Part shown: piece after piece, positions 1 to 10,300 of the stretch
How positions within the stretch are numbered: the first letter of the stretch is position 1
Layout: each line of letters begins with the position of its first letter
Origin: Amoebophrya sp. A120
Taxonomy: Eukaryota > Sar > Dinophyceae > Syndiniales > Amoebophryaceae
Assembly (NCBI GenBank): GCA_905178155.1
Contig: CAJINV010000004.1
Coordinates: forward strand, 1,713,929-1,777,928
Length of the DNA: 64,000 bases
Direction of reading: 5' to 3'
Notes under the pieces: generated by a model
Told to the model about the DNA's origin: nothing
The model's database searches: none
Seen by the model: the letters and a program-made list of their open reading frames with translations, nothing else
Made by a program: the position numbers and the translations under genes

Positions 1-780
1 GGCCTAGGGCTTTCGCCCCTTGGCCGCACGGTGTCCGGGAAGCGATTACAGCTGGCCCCTAGGCCATGACGCGGGGACCGAGTCCCCGCGCTGGCCTAGG
101 GCTTTCGATCGCCCGGCCCCTCGGGCGCACGGTGTCCGGGAAGTGCTTACACCTGGCCCCTAGGCCATGACGCGGGGACCGAGTCCCCGCGCTGGCCTAG
201 GGCTTTCGATCGCCCCTTGGCCGCCCGGTGTCCGGGAAGGAGGCGCTTAGCTACAGCTGGCCCCTAGGCCATGACGCGGGGACCGAGTCCCCGCGCTGGC
301 CTAGGGCCTTCGCCCCGTGGCCGCACGGTGTCCGGGAGCGAAGCGCTTACAGCTGGCCCCTAGGCCATGACGCGGGGACCGAGTCCCCGCGCTGGCCTAG
401 GGCTTTCGCCCCTTGGCCGCACGGTGTCCGGGAAGCGCCTACAGCTGGCCCCTAGGCCATGACGCGGGGACCGAGTCCCCGCGCTGGCCTAGGGCCTTCG
501 CCCCGTGGCCGCACGGTGTCCGGGAGCGAAGCGCTTACAGCTGGCCCCTAGGCCATGACGCGGGGACCGAGTCCCCGCGCTGGCCTAGGGCTTTCGCCCC
601 TTGGCCGCACGGTGTCCGGGAAGCGCTCAAAGCTGGCCCCGAGGCCATGACGCGGGGACCGAGTCCCCGCGCTGGCCTAGGGCTTTCGCCCCTTGGCCGC
701 ACGGCGTCCGGGACGGAAATGGTCACAGCTGGCACCTAGGTCATGGCGCGGGGACATAGTCCCCGCGGTGACCTAGGGCT
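1..780. repeat. GC-rich tandem repeat, about 8 units of 92-104 bp
   Basis: Units begin GGCCTAGGGC at 1, 93, 194, 298, 394, 486, 582 and 674; a diverged copy follows to about 780. Each unit holds an imperfect palindrome from CCTAGGCCATGACGCGGGGA to TCCCCGCGCTGGCCTAGG, so it can fold as a long hairpin. Length differences come from short inserts such as GATCG. Open frames in it are repeat artefacts. The array probably continues left of the window. Confidence 0.9.
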
Positions 781-855
781 TTCGATCGCCCCTTCGCCGC
801 ACGGTCTCGCGTGACTGACAGACTGGGCTTCGGGTCCAAACCCGGCATGACAAAG

Positions 856-1060
856 TCCGAAAGGTTGGCCGGGGTGTGTCCGAAAGTCTGCCCGGGGTGT
901 GTCCGAAAGTCTGCCCGGGGTGTGTCCGAAAGTCTGCCCGGGGTGTGTCCGGGGTGTGTCTGGGGTATGTTCGGACTTTTTGCCTGGGGTATGTTCGGGG
1001 GTCTGTCTGGGGTATGTCTGGGGTTTGTCTGGGGTGTGTCTGGGGTATGTTTATACCCCA
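856..1060. repeat. G-rich minisatellite
   Basis: A 23-bp unit (CCGGGGTGTGTCCGAAAGTC plus TGC) is repeated about three times, then gives way to about 10-bp units of the type TGGGGTATGTC. Runs of GGGG recur every 8-12 bases, so G-quadruplex folding is possible. An opposite-strand counterpart lies at 1115-1160. Confidence 0.85.
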
Positions 1061-1114
1061 CCTGTTGGCTTTTCGGCATAAAATTGTAGTCCGCCCGTGA
1101 TTGAGGAGCATTTG

Positions 1115-1160
1115 CATACCCCTGACACACCCCCGAACATACCCCCGAACATACCCCTCG
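1115..1160. repeat. Inverted counterpart of the G-rich minisatellite
   Basis: CCCCGAACATACCCCCGAAC is the reverse complement of the GGGGTATGTTCGG units at 960-1000. Together with TATACCCC near 1052 the two segments could form a foldback of about 200 bp. Confidence 0.6.
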
Positions 1161-1352
1161 CATGCATTTTTGACCAGCTGCTGCAGTTTAGATAGTAATC
1201 CGTCTGGCATGACAGCAAAAATCTGTCATGCGCAGATAGTACGTGAAAACGCCCCTTAATGGACCCTACGATGCATGCCAAGCATGACAAACGCAATCAT
1301 CTTGCATGTTGCGCATCACAAATTTACACTAGCAGCGTTTTTTTCTTGGATA
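1150..1352. mobile_element. Introner, D-type, left end unresolved
   Basis: Right end TTTTTTTCTTGGATA at 1338-1352 and interior segments match the better preserved copy at 33918-34126 in reverse orientation. The matching left terminus is diverged or lost; the start given is approximate. Right flank CACCG. Confidence 0.6.
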
Positions 1353-4300
1353 CACCGGTTGCTACGGGCGGTTGGTGCCGGACGACCGGTTTGACACCTT
1401 TTTGCTCACTTCCTGCCGATATCAACTGCAAAAATCCCTGGATGTCTGGAAGAGTCGGGGCTTCTCATGCACATTTTGCATGACCCGTGAGGTCTGTGAT
1501 GCTGGGGCTAGCATCCATTACAGATTTTTTGAGAGCGTCTTGATGCTAATTACGCATTAGAAATGTTGCCCTCTCTGCGTGCCAAGAGCTGACTCCTCTT
1601 GCTGCTCATGCAACACAGACATTTTTAGAATCCGCAGACAGCATTACAAGTTCCACTCTTCCAGACCCAGGCACTTTTTCAATCCATAGCCGACGCGCCC
1701 TGCCGAAGACGCAGGTGTGCCTGACCAAACTGGAACACGGGCAGTACTGTCGCGCACCCATGATCTACACGGGCAAAGCCCGGACGCCGGCGGAGTGCGC
1801 GCTGCACATCCGGAAACAGGGGAGTAAGTTCGTGTACGGAGATTTCGGGCCGTATGGCGTTCTCAAATGTCATATTTTCAACTGTTAAGTACATGATTTG
1901 TCATGCAAAAACAAAATCACATATCAGAATCGACACGATCAAGCTGCTTCGCATGACAGATTCTCGAAGAGCCAAACAGGTTGAGAATCTGCGCCAAATC
2001 TGTCATGCAAGACGCGCAAGATCACCCCTTTGACTTTTGCCATTCTTGCATTACAAATTCATGTAACAGTTGTTCTTGTAGCATTTGAGAACGCCATAGG
2101 CCGGACGCCGGAGGTTGTTACGAACTGTTCGACGACGGCGGTGAAGGGGTTTTGACGTCATTGTCCACAAGAACCACATTATTCGGTGGAGGTGGTGTTG
2201 TATCCAGGAAAAACACCCAGCGGCCCCATCCAATTTGTCATGCAAAACATGCATAAACTCCTGCGTTTGATGTCATGCAGAAAATGGATGGGGATCATGG
2301 GTGTTTTTTCATGGATAGGGTACTAGCACAAATTCCTACTCCGCGTCTCTCTTCGACGAGCCGGATGAATTCGCGGACTCTTCGTGCACTCTAGGCTTAG
2401 CTATCCTGTGCAAAAGTATCGTACCCGTATTGCAGGCATGCATTACAACTTTTTTTCTCAAGGTAAATCTGCATTACAAATTTTATTTCTCATGCTGAGG
2501 AATGCGATACTTTTGCAGTTCATATTGGCGCTAGACGTACATTACGACATGTACCGGGTATCAGACTGTGTAGGCATGCAGATCAAATCACCATGTAGAG
2601 CTCATGACACGCTGCAAACACGATGCAAATCCCACCTGAAATCCACGATCTGAAATCACATCCAAGAGCGAAGAGCGATGCAAATCGAGAGATGATGATG
2701 TGATGATGATGATGAACTTGTTCCTTTCCCCAATGCAACAGTAACGTGGACATACTAGCAGTAGGGTGCACACCGCCCTACATGGTGGTTAGTGTGTTCT
2801 AACAATCTTGAGCCCTGTGCTTAGAGAGCTAAACCCCCCGGGTTTAGTTATAATTTTTTTGTTTATCCCCTTGAGTTTTACACTTGGACGCGCCTAGTTT
2901 TAGACTTTGAAAAATTTCGAAAAACTAGGAACCACAAACATGGCCACCGGCAACGAGAAGGATCCCCCGCCGAAGATGGCCACGAAGTTGGAGGCGGCGG
3001 AAGATTGGGCGCGCTGGAGTTTTGACCTCTTCCGCATCTTGGAAGGGTACCCGCGCAACCCGCCCCCGACCTCCACCGCCGTCGGCGCCTCCTCTTCTTC
3101 CTCCGCCCCGTCCTCGGGAGCTGGTACAGCCTGGAAGGATTGGGCCGAACTTTATGCGGATTACCGGAAGGATATCGCTAGCGGCACGGATATCCCGACC
3201 GCCTTGGCGAAAATCGAAACCGCTCCCAGTTGGAACAGCTGGACCGCGAAACCGCTCGCCGCCATGATTTCGCAAAGTTGTGGACCGGACCCCCACCAAA
3301 TTTTGCGCGCGATCACCGGCCCGCAGCCTACGCACCTGCTTCGCATGGTTTGGGCGCTCGAAAATAAGTACGCCAGTCAGAAGATGGCCACCCGCTTCGC
3401 TGCTGTCGTGGAACTTATCCGCATGCGGATGAACCCCGGCGAGTTTGCGGACGAATACGCTAACCGCGTGCGCGCTGTCTTCCGCGAGAAGCTTGGCGGA
3501 AAAATTTTGCTGCCTGAGTTCTTAGCCGGCTGCATTTTGTCCGGACTTCCCGACAACTTCGCCCCGACCGTTGCCACGCTCATGGCCAACGAGGTGACCG
3601 ACGCCGACCGCATCACCACCACCCTCCGCGAGTTCCAGCGCGTTGCCGGCGAAACCAAGACCGAAGACAGCAAGGCCAACAGCGCCAAGGTTGTCGCCTT
3701 GGAGAAGAGCCAGGAAAAATTGCGGAAGGAGTTGGCAAGCGTTAAGGCGATCGCCAACAAAGGCAAAGGCAAAACGCAGAAGCCGGAGGACACCCAGAAG
3801 GCTAAGCGCTGCCAATTTTGCCGGCACAAGGGCCACGACGTGAGCGAGTGCCGCAAGAAGAAGGCCGCCGACGCGAAGAAGACCGCGAGCGGAACCCCGC
3901 CCGGCACCGGTAAGAACAAGAAGGCAGGAGCGAACTGCGCGCGCGTTTTCCCGCTGCAGGTCACCGCCGAGGACGAAACCACCAACAAGCGCCCGCGCGC
4001 CCGGTCGGGTTCTTTGTCTTCTGTTGCCTCCCTGCTCTCCTCCTCGGAATCCCAGGAGCAGACGACCGCGAGCAACACCAAGAAGGCAAACACCAACAGC
4101 GCCGCCGCTGTTGTCGTCCACACCGCCGAAAAGAAGACCGCGACCGCCCCCGTCCAGCTTCCGGAGCTGAATGGGATCACCAACGGCGTCACGGTGGGAA
4201 AGAAGAAAAACACGCCTTGGGGCTTGTCGGATACCCTGCCCATGTTTGTGCGCGAGCACGAGCATCGGATGGCCACCGATGAGAACTATGCGAGAAAGGC

Positions 4301-7300
4301 GGTCGAGTTGCCTTACACTCTTGCAGGAGAAAAGGCGGAACAAGTTCGAAAGTTCTACGAAACGCGTCAACCACAGCAAAACAAGAACAGTGTGAACCAG
4401 GGATACTGCGAGCGTGCTCCGCTCGGTGTGCGTTCTCCGCACCTAAAAACAGTCAATTTTTACTTGGCCAGTGTTCTGCTCGCTCTGCTTCTGTCGGTTT
4501 TGTGGTTCTTCGTGTTTGTGTGTTTTACGTTTTTGAACTGCCCCACCCTCGTGATTGGAAGTCCAATCTACCGATTTACATCGTGTCTTGCGAAAGCTGC
4601 GACGCAAATCTGGAATCTTTTCGGTCCCTGCCCCCCCAAGATTTTGAAGAAATTCGGAATCTCACTCCCCCGGAATTCTTTCAAGAAATTGAATCCCAGG
4701 AGGTTGCTACGACTTCCCTCGTATGCCGCCGGTTGTGCCGCGTATACGAGTCTTCCGAACGTCCTTAACTCCTCCAGGCACGCGCGCGCGCACTTCGTGC
4801 AGCAGCCGAAAGCCAAGGATGGACTTCGAGTTTTGAAAGTCATCACGGACAGTGGTGCTACCCACCACATGTTCCCGCATGAGTCAATGTTTGAGAGCTT
4901 TACAGGAGAAACCGTGAGTCTCACAACAGCTGACGGCGAATGCTCAGAGCCTGCGAAAATCGGAATTCTCAAGCCCAATAACTTGGGTGCCCGGGTTGCG
5001 TTGTACCACCCTGCGTTGCAGGTTTGCCTGCTTTCTGTCGAAACGATGGCGCAGGATGGTGGATCGTACTACCACGCGAAAGAAGAACGATGGATCCAGG
5101 ATGCCTCGGGCTATCGCCACACGGTCAAAATACGCCAAAAGCTTCCTTGCGTGGGTTTCTACCTCTTGGAAGGCGAGGCGTTGGCGAACGTGATTGGAAA
5201 CCAGAACTCCTGCTCCGCCTTGCGGTTACACCAAAGGCTTGGGCATTTAGGAGTTCAAGGCATCAAGGTTCATTGCCCTGACTGCGCTGTTTCTAAGTCC
5301 TATGGTTCTCAACAGCATCGAAAGGTCCGCCCCGCGACCTATCTCCACAAGGAGTGGATGGACCAAGTTGAGACGGATTTCTTCTCCGGAGGATTACCCG
5401 CTTCCATGGATGGGAACACAATCTGCATTACGCTCCGGGACTCAGCCACAGACTGGCTCGAACCTTGGGGCATTACAGACAAAGCGCAATGTGGCAAGGT
5501 CCTTCGGGACTTTGCGACACAGGTCGGGGTCCCCAAGGTCGCTCGTTGTGACAATGAGCCCGTGCTCAAAGGCATGGAAGGACCATGGAAAGAAGCCTGT
5601 CGGGAAATCAATTGCGTCGCTGGCCACAGCGTTCCACGAGAGCCGCAAGGCAATGGGAACGTGGAGCGCTGGCACAGAACCCTTGGGGACGGTCTTCGGG
5701 CCAACCTTCAAGGAGTAGATCCCCGGCTCTGGGATTGGTGTGCGCGCTACGTTGCGTATGTCAAGAACCGAGTGCAGCGGAAAACCAAGTTCCCCGCCCC
5801 TTTCTACAAGCGTTTTGGTCGTCAGGCTGATGTCAAACACCTTCGCCGCTTTGGGTGCGTTGCGTACGTTCGCAAGCACATTCCAAGCGACAAAGCCGAG
5901 AGCACGAAGTTGGTTGACCGCTATGAAAAGGGAATCTTCCTCGGATACTCCAGGGAGTCAAGCTCGTACGTGGTAGGTGTTTTCCACCATGATGCACGCG
6001 CAAAGAGCGGCCAGAGATGGACGACAGTCGAATCTCGGTCGGTCAAGTTCGACGAGGACACGTTAGTGCCCAACGTCAACGCCCTTCGGAAACCGGATAA
6101 AGAACCGTCGCAGAGGCAAGCCCCAAACGCCGACGATTCCGCTGGAGCAGTGAGAAGCGATTCCGATCGCCTTCGCGCCGCGCTTGAGGAAGTCGAAAAG
6201 CGTTGGAAGCAAACTTCTGAGGGGGTTGAAGAACCGGCTCTGAAACGGAGAAAAACGGAGTCGCCCCCCCCGGCGCCGGAAACGGCCCAGGGCGGAGACA
6301 AAGAAAACGAGTCTGCCGGAAGTCCCACCGACGGCGACGGCCGTGGTGCGGCGCCCGCAGATGGTCCCGCGCAGGAAGGAGGAAACTCAGCTCCTGTCGC
6401 CCCACAAGTTGCGCCCCAGGTAGCGCCGCCGGACGTTTCAAAGTTGATCGATGACGACCTCAACCCCTACACGTTAGTGGAAAAAGACGGCGTCACCATC
6501 AAGAAAAGAAACCGTCGCGGACGGCCCAAGGGCCTCACTCGCGCACAATGCCCCCACTGGCGTAAGCCCGGTCGGAAGCCCAAGCAGCCAACAGCTTCGG
6601 ACCTTGTGCAGCCCCTTCGAGATCAGCCCCAGGGCAATGGCGCAAAAGCAATTTTTGAAAATGAAGTCGCTAGTGCGTTTGTTGCTTCTCGAGTTTTTGA
6701 TCAAGAGAAGGATGGCGAGGCGATTTGTTGGACAGTACAAGTCACCAGGGTGGAGGCGTTTACAGGACCAGACGCCGCCAAATGGCTGGAAGCTGATACG
6801 CTAGAGCGTACACAGCTAGAAGCACTTAAGTGCTGGAGGCCGTTACAAGATGGCGAATTCGGTAAGGACGACGAGATCATCCCGGCCGTTGTGATTTACA
6901 CTCGCAAACGGTGCGGAAGATTCAAGGCCCGCCTTGTTGCACTCGGAAACCGCCAGACGAAAGTCATGCGCGCCGAAGTGTTCTCCCCGACCGTTTCCCA
7001 TGCCGCGACCCGCACCCTGCTGGTTGATGCCGCCGCTTCGGCTAAGTTCGTTGAACAATTCGACATCTCGAATGCGTTCATCCGTTCTGCCTTAGACGAA
7101 TCGGATAGAGTCTTTGTTCGCTTACCCAAACACTGGAGCACGGATCCCCGTGGCGACAAAGTCAGACTTTTGAAATCCTTATACGGACTCAAAATCGCGC
7201 CACGCAAGTGGTATGATACGTATGCCGCGTATCTTCTGGAAGACGGCTGGAAACGCTGCCCCCAGGAACCCGGACTATTCAAGAAGAATGGGCTGACGCT

Positions 7301-10300
7301 GGCCATCTACGTTGATGACTCTCTCATCTCGGGCGAGAATTTCGACGAGGTGTCCGCCGCCTGCGCCCGTATCCTTGGTAAGTTCGAAGGCAAACTTATC
7401 CCCGCAGAGAAAGAAGGCTCTTTCGATGTTCGGGATATCCTTGGCGTTCGTATGCGTTACGATCGGCAACGGAAGACCTTGCGTCTTGATTTGGAGAAAG
7501 CCATCAAGAAGCTTGCGGAAAAGTTCAAAATCGACGCTGGAAAGCCACTTTCCACGCCGTGCGTTTACACCGACTTTGATGAAGGAAAGCCGCTGCCGGA
7601 TTATCCGCTGCGTAGCCTCATCGGGGGACTGCAGTACATTGCAACCATGGCCCGCCCAGATTGCATGTTCGCAGTGAACAGGGTCGCACGAGCTCAAGTC
7701 AAGCCTACAGCTTCTGTCGTGACAGCGGCAAAGCGCGTAGTCAGGTACTTGCTGCAGACTTCCCATGTCGTTCTAGAGTACACACCGGAACGGGAGCGGG
7801 AATTTCGCAAGCAATATACTGAAGTGCTTGAGGAGCAGAATTCCAAACAGTCCCTCCCGGATTTTGTAGGATTCAGCGATGCAGATTTTGCTGGGTGTTC
7901 CGTCACCCTCCGCAGCAGCAGTGGAAGCATTCTCTTTTTCAGGGGCATGCCCATCGCTTGGTCTAGCAAGCGCCAGACACTTCGCGCATACTCAACATGC
8001 GAGAGCGAGTACATTGCCCTCTTCGACACGTTGAAGCTATCGCAGGCTCAGGGGTATCTGGAGTGGCTCGATGAAAATCAGTCTCTTCCCGGTATTCTCT
8101 TTGTGGACAACAAATCTGCAATCGAAGTTGCGCGCTCGGAGTTACCAACCAAGAAGACGAAACACTTCTTGCTCCGTTTTCATGAAGTCAAGGATCACGT
8201 CGAAAACATCGCGCACGTACCCACCGGCGTGAACAAGGCTGATCCCTTGACCAAACCAATGGGAAATCCTTTGCTGTGTTTCCACGCGTGCGCCCACCCA
8301 TCTATTGACTTAGATGATAGCAAGATAGGTCTGCCGGCTGTCTACGCCGCTTCGGTTTTCGAATCGTAGTCCGTCTTCCGCGTGTCACACTCGAAGGCTG
8401 CACATGCCTGCGGAATTGTGTAGGATTCTAGTGCCCGTCTGATTTTCCTTCATCCGCGCCCAAAACTTCGACAAGTTTCTGAGGGGGGGAGGTTTTTCAT
8501 CAGTTTCGTGGTTCTTCTTTGTGCCGTAGCCATGAGAGATTGCTTGTCGGTCTCGTCGTGAGTGAGCCAAAGACGCTAGATTTATGTTTGCATTTGGAGC
8601 GAACCATCATCGTAGCATCGGGATTCAGTGGATTTATGCATCACGGTGTCGCTTTCTAGGATTTTGCAATGCCTATTTTCTATACTTCTGTGACTATCCA
8701 CTACACCAATATCGTTCCATCCTGTCACTAGGGGGAATGTAGGCAAGTGAATAGTCATGAGGGGGAATGTAGGCATGCAGATCAAATCACCATGTAGAGC
8801 TCATGACACGCTGCAAACACGATGCAAATCCCACCTGAAATCCACGATCTGAAATCACATCCAAGAGCGAAGAGCGATGCAAATCGAGAGATGATGATGT
8901 GATGATGATGATGAACTTGTTCCTTTCCCCAATGCAACAGTAACGTGGATGCTAGAACTTGTAGGTTGTCTACCGGCCTACATGGTAGTTTTAGTGTTCT
9001 AACAGACTGCGAATTCGAATCCAAGTATCGAAGGAAAAAAGAAAACCATACACAATCGTATCTATCAGTCTGCTCCATTTTTTTTTTTTGGAAAACGAAA
9101 TAAACGTCACCAGTTCTTGCATGCAGTAGGTACTACACATCACAGCATGGTGGAAGATTGATCCGTCAACATGCACGGCAACTGTCTTCCTGTAGCTCTT
9201 GCCAAACGAGGACCTGCAAAATGGTGTTTGACTGATTGTGATTAGTGATCATGTTTGTCTTTTTTCTCACCTCCATACCAGCGTGATTTCTTTCGCCTGG
9301 AACACTTTTTGCTGGCTGGTTTTCGTCTTGCTTTTCGGAATTCCGTTGTGGTTGTTCCTGTTTTGCTGCTTCCTGTTTTGTATGAAATGTAAAAATGTCT
9401 GGGTCTGGAAGAATGCGCGATTTGTCATGCAGCTTTTCCATGACCCATGAGGTCTGGAATGCAGGACATAGCATGACAGATTCTGCGCGATCTTTCCCAT
9501 GCCAATCCTGCATGAGAAACTGCCTCCCGACTTGGTCAAAACTGGACGACTTTTGGTAATCATGCAATACAGATTTTTGCATGCTTCAGATTTAGCATGA
9601 CAAGTTGGATTCTTCCAGACCCAGACATTTTTACAGTTGATATTTTGCTGCGACCCACAGTACAGCATCAACGCGTATTTTAACGAGCCGCCGGACGGGT
9701 ACTTCCTGCGAAACAGCGACTCGAAATATTGAGAGAAAAAATCCCCCCTCCCCATATCGAAAAGGTATGTTTCCGAAAATTTGTCTTGCTGATTTGGGAC
9801 AACAAATCAACACGTCTGTCTTGCAAGAAGACAACCCCGCAGGCTCTGCCGCATTATGCAGGCGGTTCGTGATGCTGCTGGGCCTACAGCATAGTCGTTT
9901 CTCATGCTAAGCGCTGCGCCTAGGCCAAAAGCTCTCTACTCAGGCTCGGCAGGAGCCTGCAGCCCTCTACTGCAAGACAGGCCTGATTTGTATACGCATA
10001 CCCAGCATCAGAAACTCCCTTTTGATATGCGGAGGGGGGATTTTTCCTTTTGATACGAAAGCTGCGGTGGCGAAGGAACTACAGGCGGAAGCGAATCTGT
10101 ACGCTCCGGGGCGGGCGCTGCCGCGGGCAGTGGTGCAAGCAGGGGCTGCATCAGGACAACTAGATGGTGGAGGTGGTGTAGCTGGATCGGTAGGAGTACA
10201 ACTAGGACCGCAGCCAATTTTACCCGCACCTGGAGCTGCAAGAATTCCACCCCAAGACCAGGCCGCGGCCGCGGCATCGCAAGCAGGCCAAAAAGTTCAG

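Larger units (their letters stand above)
2569..9004 (+). mobile_element. Ty1/Copia LTR retrotransposon, complete
   Basis: Flanked by LTRs at 2569-2804 and 8768-9004 that begin TG and end CA, with a perfect 5-bp target duplication GACTG (2564-2568 and 9005-9009). A purine tract abuts the 3' LTR. One uninterrupted Gag-Pol frame (2940-8369) carries all expected domains in Copia order (Gag, PR, IN, RT, RNase H). The intact frame and near-identical LTR bodies point to recent insertion. No clear TGG-type primer-binding site follows the 5' LTR; the sequence there is ATCTTGAGCCCTGTGC. It lies in the sense direction inside an exon of gene 1. Confidence 0.95.

Noticed and set aside
228-739. Open frames of 60-108 codons on both strands in the tandem array
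   Set aside because: They arise from unit lengths near multiples of three and repeat the same peptide; no start context or domain.
1-780. Regular repeats that could suggest a CRISPR array
   Set aside because: Units are near-identical over their whole length without distinct spacers, and the context is eukaryotic.
2384-2653. Frames starting or ending inside introners (for example translating CAAAAGTATCGTACTCG as KYRTRI)
   Set aside because: The same peptide recurs wherever a family C element is read through; it is element sequence, not protein.
3377-4442. Antisense frames of about 300 codons inside the Copia gag
   Set aside because: Shadows of a GC-biased codon pattern on the opposite strand; no domain.
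9166-9755. Antisense frames across family A introners
   Set aside because: They read through inverted repeats and contradict the sense exons that join in frame.
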